A stretch of DNA of 10,901 nucleotides. Source: Acanthamoeba lenticulata. Taxonomy: Eukaryota; Discosea; Longamoebia; Acanthamoebidae. The notes beneath the pieces were generated by a model, which had not been told where the DNA came from, searched no databases, and saw only the letters and a list, made by a program, of their open reading frames with translations. The position numbers were made by a program, and so were the translations under genes. Location: positions 1-10,901 of the forward strand of contig NAVB01000483.1 in the NCBI GenBank assembly GCA_002179805.1, in the 5' to 3' direction. Positions 1-7,343 of this stretch are shown piece by piece (the first letter of the stretch is position 1; every line of letters starts with the position of its first letter).

Positions 1-1657
1 CTGGTGTCGCTAACTTCGTCCTCGCCCTCTTCAGCCATCTCGGCCCAGTCAATCGACCGCGACAGGGCCGGCTTGCCAAAGCCGTCGTCGTCAGCCTGGA
101 GAGTGGTGGCTTTGCTCGTGGGGGAGTTGTCCCCTCCTGCCGCCGCCTCGTCATCATCGTCGCTCGGCATGTCGGCCCAGCTGCGCGTGGGCGCACGGAA
201 GTCGCTCTCCTGTTCCTGATTCTCTTCTTCCTGCTGTTGTCCCGTGTCTGCTTCGCTCGTCGCTCGGACGTCGGCGTCAGCCGCGTGTTCCGCCGCGGCA
301 GAGAGCCCTCCGTTCTCACGCAGTCCCGCGTCCCCTCCTTCCGTGTTCTTGGGTGCCGGCGAGGCGTGTCGCGGCTGCTTTTGCTTGTGTTGGTGATGAT
401 GGCCGTTCTCTCGCCCGAGGTCATCGGACGCGGTAGCGTCGGCTGTCGCAGCTGTGTCGGCCGCCATGGCTCTGTCCCCGGCTTCTTCGTCATCGGCGAT
501 TGTCGGCTGGTGGCGCTTGCGTGATGGAGAGGACTGGGCACCGGTCTCTTTCTGTGCGCGCGGGTGGCCGTTGGCCTCTGCAGCGTCCCCGTGCTCGTGG
601 GGTGCATCAGCTGCGGGGCTCTGTTTCGTGACGACGTTCTTCTTCCGCTCTTGGGCGTGCGAATTGAAGTCCAACGAGCCCTGCTCCCAACCACCACCAT
701 CACCATCGCCATGTGACACACCAACGGCAAACACGAAGAGAAAGAAGAAGAAGAAGAAAAGAGGTAAGTTGAGGGCAAAAGAGAGAAGGAAACAAGAAAA
801 AGAAGAAGAAGAAGAAGAGGGCGCGGTCGCGTACGCGGTGGGCCTGATAATTGATACTGGCATCCTCGTCAAGGCCCATCACTTCTCTCAGCTCTCTGAG
901 CGAGTCCTCCAGGCTGACGATCTCATCCACGCTGCGATTCCAGATTTGGAGGCCGTCCTTCTGGGGACGCACCGACAGCACCACACCGCACTGACCAGAG
1001 AGAGAGAGAGACATCGACAACCACACGACAAGACAGCGCAGCAGTGCTTTAGTGGTTTTTTCCGGCCATCAGCAGCAGCAGCACCACAAATAGGCCGCTC
1101 GTACAATTTGGTCGCTGAAGGCGAGCGTCCCGCCGATGATGGCCAGAACAAGCCTCCGCCACAAGCGGGGCGTTATGTTCTTGGGCGTATCCAACACCTG
1201 CGCGTGTGCAAGTAATGGTGTTCGTGGAGAGACAACAGAGATAAGAAAAACAAGGGAGGAGGAGAAGAGGAGGAAGAGCGACGCGAGAGGCTGAGGTGAG
1301 GTGTATACATATTTGCCTCCGCGGCTGTTGGCAGGATCCTCCCAAGAAGGCTTGATACCACTCTTGAACATTCGCAGCGTAGAAAAAGTTGGAAGCTTTT
1401 GAATATCCAACGCATTCATATGCCGCCAAAAGCCCTTCAATGTTCAAAAACAGCATGAGAAGACACATTTGGACCAATCACCCGACCGCCGAATACAAAT
1501 GGAGAGGAGCACAAACCTCGATTGTGGCGAACACGCCCCATTTGTGTATACTACGTTCATATTCCTCTTGGCTGATTCCCTTAGGGGGCCGTTCGTTGAG
1601 GTAGAATGTCCACTCGTCGTTGAGCACGTGTGTGTCAGCGGGGCTCTTTTCGCCCAT
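1..1657 (-). CDS. EIF4E2-like: eIF4E-family mRNA cap-binding protein (4EHP-like), 3' end off window
   Basis: Exons (minus): 1657-1517, 1434-1309, 1197-1105, 990-835, 680-1 (open at the window edge); all four introns are GT-AG. The ATG at 1657 is the first after an in-frame TAA. The eIF4E fold fills about residues 10-190: W16 (human W43 position), Y33 (W56 position), W50 in IEGFWRHM (W73, the eIF4G/4E-BP contact), KPSWED with W78/E79 (W102/E103, cap stacking), SRGGKY, ICGVVLSVR with R128 (R157, phosphate contact) and IWN with W137. Known family role: binding of the m7G mRNA cap; 4EHP-type members compete with eIF4E and repress translation. Tyr at the W56 position and the GIKPSWEDPANSRGGK block favour 4EHP, but Trp at the W43 position is unlike usual class II. 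After the core, at least 200 residues of polar, acidic tail follow, with SWADM (S339-M343) and DWAEM (D383-M387), each followed by an acidic run. Family call firm, subclass less so. Confidence 0.92.
735..820. repeat. Purine-rich (AAG)n/(GAA)n tracts in the eIF4E-like gene's intron 4
   Basis: Two AAG-type trinucleotide tracts (about 735-763 and 791-820) lie in intron 4 (681-834) of the minus-strand gene. On the sense strand they read CTT/TTC and would serve as long pyrimidine tracts; the acceptor CAG at 683-681 is only the second AG after the donor region. Confidence 0.8.
997..1010. repeat. (AG)7 dinucleotide repeat
   Basis: Seven AG units in intron 3 of the minus-strand eIF4E-like gene. On the sense strand this is (CT)7, six bases before the acceptor CAG at 993-991, so it forms the polypyrimidine tract. 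Confidence 0.9.
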
Positions 1658-1907
1658 CTTGTGGCACGTATTTGGAGTGTTTGAGTCTTCCCCAATTTAG
1701 TGAGATTGTGTTGGTGGGCTCAGTGACGTCTTGCTGCTGCTCCTTTTACATACAAGTTGCGTCTACTTTCGATGTGCGGGGCAGCCAGTTCAATGGCGCC
1801 AAAGCGAGAATGTGGGGGCGCAGATCGCGGCAGGAAGAATGAGAGTGAGAGGCCGCCGTAAGATGAGGAGCACCACTTCCGACCACCACAGGTCACAAAA
1901 GAAGTCT

Positions 1908-1915
1908 TTATAAAA
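1908..1915. promoter_or_regulatory. Symmetrical TATA element (TTTATAAA core)
   Basis: The sequence reads TATAAAA on the plus strand (1909-1915), and its TTTATAAA core is its own reverse complement, so it could position transcription either way. It lies 251 bp upstream of the eIF4E-like ATG and 292 bp upstream of the SART1 ATG, far for either start codon. It could instead serve a short transcript beginning near 1940. Confidence 0.45.
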
Positions 1916-1944
1916 GCCGGCAGACTTAAACGTGGTACTGCAGG

Positions 1945-2035
1945 AAAGGCGACTAGGCCCAACTTGGGTGGGGGCCGCGTGGTGCACGTGAGCTCGTCTT
2001 GTGCGAAGGAACCAAATCGTCACGTCGCCTTTTTT
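1945..2035 (+). other. Possible small structured RNA unit (hypothetical)
   Basis: AAAGGCGAC (1945-1953) pairs perfectly with GTCGCCTTT (2024-2032), closing an 88-nt element that runs straight into T6 (2030-2035). A TATAAAA lies about 30 nt upstream of the likely start. Inside, GGCCC (1956-1960) pairs with GGGCC (1972-1976) and GCAC (1984-1987) with GTGC (2001-2004). This arrangement resembles Pol III genes with an external TATA promoter, but it matches no RNA family I recognise: not U6, not tRNA including the selenocysteine type (no GGTTCRA T-arm), not 5S. It may be chance. Confidence 0.2.
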
Positions 2036-2043
2036 GATTTTCT

Positions 2044-2053
2044 ATTGGCCAAT
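2044..2053. promoter_or_regulatory. ATTGGCCAAT palindrome (paired CCAAT boxes)
   Basis: A perfect 10-bp palindrome carrying CCAAT on one strand and the same motif on the other, 154 bp before the SART1 ATG. CCAAT boxes are bound by NF-Y type factors and occur often in divergent promoters; binding here is inferred only. Confidence 0.45.
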
Positions 2054-2108
2054 GTCCTCGGCTGACTTTTCTTGCCGAAAGCGAAACGCCTTTTTCAAGG
2101 AGAAATAA
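2052..2108 (+). other. Upstream ORF 1 before SART1 (18 codons)
   Basis: An ATG at 2052 opens an 18-codon ORF ending in TAA at 2106-2108, 98 bp before the SART1 start. It matters only if the SART1 transcript begins upstream of it, for example at the TATA element near 1909. The peptide resembles nothing known to me. Confidence 0.3.
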
Positions 2109-2145
2109 GCATTTTTGAAAAGATCTTTTTGTTTTTCAGACAATT

Positions 2146-2160
2146 ATGGGACAGAAGTGA
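2146..2160 (+). other. Upstream ORF 2 before SART1 (ATG-GGA-CAG-AAG-TGA)
   Basis: A four-codon ORF that ends 46 bp before the SART1 ATG. Being close to the main start it would very likely sit in the 5' UTR, where such minimal ORFs can lower initiation at the next AUG. It would be removed only if a 5' UTR intron extends past it. Confidence 0.4.
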
Positions 2161-2206
2161 AAGTGTTTTCTCGTCTATTTTTCCTGGGCAGAGGCAGATT
2201 TAAACA

Positions 2207-5200
2207 ATGGATGACAAGCACAGCAGCCGCTCATCAGCGTACGTTCTCCCTTGGCATGGAGACTGTTCCATTACTAAAACACGCCTTCATTCACCATCGC
2301 AGTCGCAAGAGAGATGACAAGGACAGGGAGCGACGAGATAGGGGAGACAAAGATGGCGGCCGAGAGCGATACGACCGAGAACACGACAGAAAGCGAAGGA
2401 GAGAGGATGATGGAGCAGATGAAGGCAGCCGCAGGGACAAGGCGGATGTGAGCGGCGGTGCTGCGAGCACGACGCCGGCGTCATCGATGAAGGAGATTGC
2501 TGATACAATCAAGGAGGCCAACAAACTACGAGCGGAACTGGGCATGCCTCTCCTCGAGGAGGTGGACGAAGCCGCCGTGGCTGCTGCTGCCGCGCTTGAA
2601 GCGGCGGCTGCGACGCCACAAAAGCAGCTGACTGAGGAGGAAGCCGCGCGCGCGGCCGAAAAAGAACAGCAAACCCTGGAGGTGATGGCCAAAATCGAAA
2701 AGTGCGTCTCCTTGCTTCTGCCCTGGCTTGCCCCTCTTCCGCGACTCACTCCAGTTCTTCCCACCTCTTTCTCTTTCTCTCTCTCCCTCCCTCTTTCCGT
2801 CTCTGCAACACTTTCTTGCGTCCCTACCTGCCCCACGATGCACCAGGGCGAAGAAAAAGCGGCAGCAGACACAAGTGATCGGCAAGTCGCTCGGCGAGGA
2901 GCTGGCTGAGGAGGACGAGGGGGTGCTGGCCTGGGTGATGAAGCACAAGACCGGCGCCGCGGGTGGTGCCACCGACACCGCGAGCAAGGCCAAGCAAAAG
3001 GAGCGCGACCTGGCCAAGCGCACGGCCCGCATGCTCGACGACACCGACAGACAGCTCGGCGAGGGCGACGACGAGTTTGACGAGGCAGCGGCTGCTCGCG
3101 AGCGAGCGCAGCGCGCGGCCAAGAAGCGCCGTACGAAGTCCTCGGCTCCCGTGCCCTCCATCATCGCCCACCGGCCAGAAGACATCCAAGAGGGCGAGGT
3201 CGTGATGGTCCTTCGCGACACCTCCGTCCTGGCAGGCGCCGATGCTCTCAACGAAGGTGCCGCCTCCTCTACTCTCTCTTCTGTTTGTTTTCGTGCGCTG
3301 TTGCCAATTCGTTTATCGTTTTTATTCTTATTCCATCATTATTGATAATGAATTAAAATAATATCAATTAATTTTTATAGAATCTACATTTATTGATATT
3401 TATTTATCACTGGTTGGACCCACGCAGAGGAGGACGAGTTAGAGAACATCAACCTATTGGAGCTGCAAAAGGCCAAGGAGTACCAGGAGCGAAAGAAGAA
3501 GAAGCCCATCTACGACGTCTACGGGGACTTTGACTCGGGTAAGAAGAGCATCCTCGCCCAGTATGACGACAAGCCCGACCGAATGGTTCGCTTCGCCTCC
3601 GCCGCCTCTCTCTCTCTCTCTCTCTCTCCCAAATCTCTTGTCTTTTGCTCTCTCTCTCTCTCTCTCTTCATCGGCGTCTCTCCCGCCTGCCTCTCTCCAC
3701 CCGCAGCAGCGGCTTCGTGGCGCATGCACGGAGAACGGTGGTTGACGCACGTCGGTGGCGCGTGTCGGGATGTTACACAGAAATTCAAGCTGGACGAGGA
3801 AGGCCGCGTGGAGGATACAGATGTGGATGCCAAGCTCGATCGTGTGCGCGAGCGGCTTAACGCCAATCGCAAGATGCTCTACGACCTGTCGGGGCCGGCC
3901 ACCTCCCTCGCCTCGGAATTCCTGAGCCATGACGAAGCGGCGTCCTTCAAGAAGCGCGACGACAAGAAGGTGCCTCTTCCTCCTCCTCGGTCCTACGCCG
4001 TCCGTGGGTCGGAAAAACGCATCCAACACACACTCACACACACCCACACACGTACATTTAGAAGAAGCGCAGGAAGCTGCGCAAGAAGCCGACGACGGCT
4101 GAGCTCATCGAGGCGATGGAAACGGAGGCGGCGGGCGAAAGCGAAGATCACGGCTCGCGCGCGGAAAAGTCAGCCAAGCAGCTCAAGGACGAGGCCGAGC
4201 GGTCGGCCGAGGCCGCCAAGCGCCAGGAGGGGTGGGCCAAGGCCACGGAGCGCGCCCGAGAGGAGGCCCGCTCCATCTACGGCACCAAGGGGGTGAAGGA
4301 AGAGCCCGATGACGATGGCGAAGTAGCCGGAGGCGAGGAGGACGACCTCTACAGCGCAGTCTCCAAGGCGCGCCGCGTCGCCCTCACCAAGCGGAGCCAC
4401 GCCAGCGTGGCACAAACCAGTACGTGACCTTCCCCACCAGCCCCAGCGAGCCAGCTGCCCCATCCCCGCTCCCCATCCTCGTAGCTCACGCTCTTGAGCT
4501 GTGTGCTGCTCGCAGTTGCCGAGTCGCGGGCGCGGGAGGAGAAGAGCCTTCCCGGGAGCGACGTCGGGCTCGTGCTGTCGGACACGACTGAGTTCTGCGC
4601 CTCGCTCACCACCGAAGGCCTCGCCCTCAAGTGCGTCCCCCCCACAAGCAGATGCGAAACTGCTGGGCAGCCGGTGATCGCTAACCATCACTGTTTCCAC
4701 GCGCTCGCGCAGGGCCAAGAAGAAGAAGAACAAGCAGCAGAAGAAGGAGGATGACGATGACGAGGAGGCGGAGCCCATGGAGGAGGAGCCGCGGCAGGAG
4801 GCCCTGGTCAAGCAGGAGGATGTCCTGGATGAAGAGTCACCGAAGCCCGTCAGCGGCTTCCGTGCGGTCGAGCCAGGCAAGCCCACCGTCACTTCGGTGA
4901 CGAAGCGCATCCTCCAGCAGTCCACCGTCAAGCCGGAGCCGCTGCCCGAGTCGGTACGGCTCCACAACCCCGCGGGACCCGCCCGTGGCCGTATGCTCTC
5001 TCCGTCATCGAATCGCAGTCGGCTGATGGCGGCCGGGTGGGGCGAGGGCAGGTGGTGCCGGAGGAGCCCCTGGTGGCCAAGGGCCTGGCGGCCACGTTGC
5101 AGCTGCTCACCCAACAGGGCGGCCAGAAGGCCCTCGAGCTCGATAGCGTCAGTGGCCGCGCTCGGGTACGAACCCCTCCCCCCCCAATATGCGCGCGTTC

Positions 5201-5735
5201 TGAATATGTGCAATCCATCACATCATGAATTCCGCTCGCGTGAGCCCGTCGCCGCCGCTATACACACGCGCACGCACCACACCACACTCACCCACCCACC
5301 CACACACGCACACACACACGCCCACAGGACAAGGTATTGGAGATCCCGGACTCTGACGACCCGGCGCCCAAGATCAGGCTCGACAAGTTCGACGAGTTCG
5401 GGCGAAAGATGACCCAGCGAGAGGCCTTCCGTCACCTCTCCCACAAATTCCACGGCAAGATGCCCGGCAAGAAGAAGACCGAGAAGCGCCTGCAAAGGTA
5501 TCGTCTGCTCGCTCTCTTCTTCTCTTTTCTTTTTCTTTGTCCGAGCTCACACGACTGTTTGCCTAGGTATGAGGAGGAGCTCAAGAAGAAGAAGATGAGT
5601 TCGCTGGACACCCCTCTGAACAGCCTTCAGGCCATGCAAAAGGCGCAAGAGGTCACCAAAGCACCCTACCTCGTGCTCTCGTCGACATCGACCACCGTTT
5701 CGCGTGGCCTCGACCTCACCAAGCCCCAAAAGTGA
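2207..5735 (+). CDS. SART1: SART1/Snu66, U4/U6.U5 tri-snRNP-associated protein 1
   Basis: Exons: 2207-2238, 2303-2701, 2847-3256, 3428-3585, 3781-3969, 4062-4419, 4516-4630, 4713-4953, 5019-5165, 5328-5497, 5567-5735; summed length divides by three, giving about 795 residues (human SART1: 800). Snu66/SART1 acts in the nucleus in the tri-snRNP, where it holds U5 and U4/U6 together and is needed for pre-mRNA splicing. Visible family blocks: Arg/Asp-rich N-terminus (about 11-45); the NKLRAELGMPLL block (about 84-96); the EGEVVMVLRD block (near 260); a basic KKKKPIYDVY segment then SILAQYDDKPDR; LASEFLSHDEAASFKK; TTEFCASL (near 541); EEPLVAKGLAATLQLL; and the strongest block, AFRHLSHKFHGK (716 onwards) then MSSLDTPL and PYLVLSS. 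The start gives MDDKHSSRSSARKRDD after splicing. Exon 9 could instead start at 5052 (11 residues fewer), but the 5018 acceptor has the better pyrimidine tract. All introns are GT-AG. Confidence 0.96.
3309..3410. repeat. AT-rich island with ATTGATA repeats, inside SART1 intron 3
   Basis: About 100 bp of strongly AT-rich sequence within a GC-rich gene. ATTGATA occurs at 3341-3347 and 3392-3398, and inverted (TATCAAT) at 3362-3368, so the first copy can pair with the inverted one. It lies wholly inside intron 3 (3257-3427). I do not recognise a transposon family. Confidence 0.6.
3606..3667. repeat. Two (CT)n tracts in SART1 intron 4
   Basis: (CT)11 at 3606-3627 and about (CT)10 at 3648-3667, separated by 20 bp of T-rich sequence, in intron 4 (3586-3780). 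Both are pyrimidine on the sense strand. Confidence 0.9.
4025..4052. repeat. CA-rich microsatellite in SART1 intron 5
   Basis: An imperfect (CA)n tract with single-base interruptions, ending 8 bases before the acceptor AG at 4060-4061. Confidence 0.8.
5260..5326. repeat. CA/CCCA-rich tract in SART1 intron 9
   Basis: About 65 bp of imperfect CA and CCCA units running up to the acceptor CAG of exon 10. The sense strand has almost no T, so this acceptor has a C-rich rather than a U-rich tract. Confidence 0.75.
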
Positions 5736-5809
5736 GGAGCACTCGCCCCAGAAGGAGAAGAAAAAAAACAACAAAAACAACGTTTTTTTAAAATTCTGCA
5801 CCACAAGCG
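5736..5809 (+). promoter_or_regulatory. 74-bp SART1-POLR3E spacer: 3' end of one gene and 5' leader of the next
   Basis: The whole spacer is 74 bp. It has an A8 run and a weak A/T hairpin, AAAAAC (5773-5778) with GTTTTT (5782-5787), then T7 AAAA before the POLR3E leader. No AATAAA is present. Both polyadenylation of SART1 and the start of POLR3E transcription must use this spacer or overlap the neighbouring coding sequence. Confidence 0.6.
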
Positions 5810-7300
5810 ATGGAGCTCGACGTGGAGAATGAAGGCGATTTTGCTTTTGTGAATGTAGAATCCGCGCCTCTGGCCACGGAAGAGGAGGATGAAGTGGTCA
5901 AGGTAGTCGACGTTTTCCTATCACAGGAAGCAGCTCCGCATCTGCATTTGCTCCAGTACCCGCTGCGCCCCACCTGGCGGCCCTACGACAGGAGGAACAT
6001 CACGGAGGTGCGCTACAAGTCCAAGAATCGCAAACTTGAATTCGAGTTTGCCCTCTCCGAAGATGAGATCCTGAATCACTACGATGATCAAATTGAAGAC
6101 CACTCCAAGACTGTCACCCTCACGTCTTCCTCCGTCTTGCCCCAAACCAACTATGCCATTGGCGTGTTGCGCTCAGGGCCTGAACGTACGCTCCCTTCGA
6201 GCTGCAGACAGACACCAACCCCCCCCCCCAAAGGCTGCCCTGTTGGCTCTGCTCTGCCCCACCCCACATCCTGTTTTGCTGCCCTTGCGGTTGGGGGAGT
6301 GCTGCCGCGCACTTCCTCACGTCCTGTCTTTTTTGCGTGTTTGTGTTGTTGTGTCCTTGTGTGTCTGTGTGTCTTTGTGTGTCTGTGTGTGTGTGTTGGG
6401 GTGCATGTCCCTGTACTGGGCTGCACCGTGGCACCACACAGGAGAGCAGCTGCACTTGACCCCCATCGCCGCGGTTTACCAGATGCGACCCTCGTTCGCA
6501 CACATCGACGCGAAGGAGGAGGCAAAGAAGAAGAAGCTCAATAACCCCGACGAGGCCGAGGGAGACTCGGGCAAGGTCAAGAAAGAGGAGCCCGCCGACG
6601 AGGAAAGCAAAGTCCAGGTTTGAGTCCCGCATGCCTCTCCATCCGTCCCCGCCCCCTCCCCCCAACTACACCAAGTGCCGCGTTGACTCGCCTCCTTTTT
6701 TGGTGTGGTTTGGGAATGCGCGACGAACAGGTGCGCTACGCGAGGAAGGAGACCGCCAAGCAGGCCGAGATGCGGCAGGCCTCCCACAGCTTCATCCGCC
6801 AGCAGGAACAGCGCGAGGAGTGGGCCAAGCTCCGCTACTTGGATGAAACGCTGGTGCCTCTCCATCCTCCCCCCCTCACCACTCTCAAGCAAGGAGGAGA
6901 AGGGAAAAGACGGAGAAAAAAAAAGTCCTGCCTCGAGCCCAAGACGCTGGCCTCGCCGCGCTCCCTTTTCTCCCCTTGTTTCTGATAGCTCCCCTCCCCC
7001 CAAATCCAAAATCTCCCAATCCGCGCATGGCACGATCTGGCCGAACAGAACTACAACGACGCCAAGGCCTTCTACGAAAAGTTGATCGCCAAGCAGACCC
7101 AAGACGTGCCGTTCGATATGCCGCGCGAGCAATACGTGGACGACATCGCCTCCAACAAGACTGCCGAGCCCAACGCGTCCGCTGCGTCTTCCACCTCCAC
7201 CACCCAACCCAGGTCTGCCATCTCCTCCCCCGATTGATTGGTTCCCCTCCTCCTCTTCCTCCACACGCGCGCTCACGTGAAGAAAGAGAGAGAAAGAGAG

Positions 7301-7343
<43 letters not shown>

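Larger units (their letters stand above)
1658..2206. promoter_or_regulatory. Divergent intergenic region between the eIF4E-like gene and SART1
   Basis: A 549-bp stretch between two head-to-head genes; no conserved protein is encoded. It holds a TGACGTC (CRE-like) at about 1723, a TATA element at 1908-1915, an E-box CACGTG at about 1985, a T6 run at 2030-2035, a CCAAT palindrome at 2044-2053, and two short ORFs before the SART1 start. The piece just before SART1 (2120-2139) ends in a pyrimidine-rich run plus CAG that looks like a 3' splice site, so a 5' UTR intron is possible but has no matched donor that I can name. Confidence 0.6.

Noticed and set aside
454..1215. A 253-codon plus-strand open frame
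   Set aside because: It is antisense to the eIF4E-like exons and introns, has low-complexity Lys/Glu and Ser/Ala runs, and no family match; the minus strand has clear eIF4E motifs and splice sites.
1945..2032. A selenocysteine tRNA (9-bp acceptor-like stem, upstream TATA)
   Set aside because: There is no GGTTCRA T-arm, no TCA anticodon in a plausible loop and no long variable arm in the right place.
2115..2302. SART1 starting upstream in the unspliced frame (ATG at 2257 or a non-ATG start)
   Set aside because: ATG 2207 followed by a GT-AG intron (2239-2302, with an ACTAAAAC branch-like site) gives MDDKHSSRSSARKRDD, a natural entry into the Arg/Asp-rich N-terminus; the unspliced frame gives an unrelated sequence.
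5019..5051. Acceptor at 5050-5051 for SART1 exon 9
   Set aside because: It is in frame and possible, but its upstream sequence is purine-rich; the in-frame acceptor at 5017-5018 follows a proper pyrimidine tract. Not excluded.
4170..5213. A 347-codon minus-strand open frame
   Set aside because: It is a GC-driven shadow of SART1 exons 6-9. The encoded sequence is low complexity, while the plus strand encodes conserved SART1 blocks.
5253..5326. CRISPR-like or tandem repeat array
   Set aside because: The units are simple CA/CCCA microsatellite steps without spacers, inside a spliceosomal intron.
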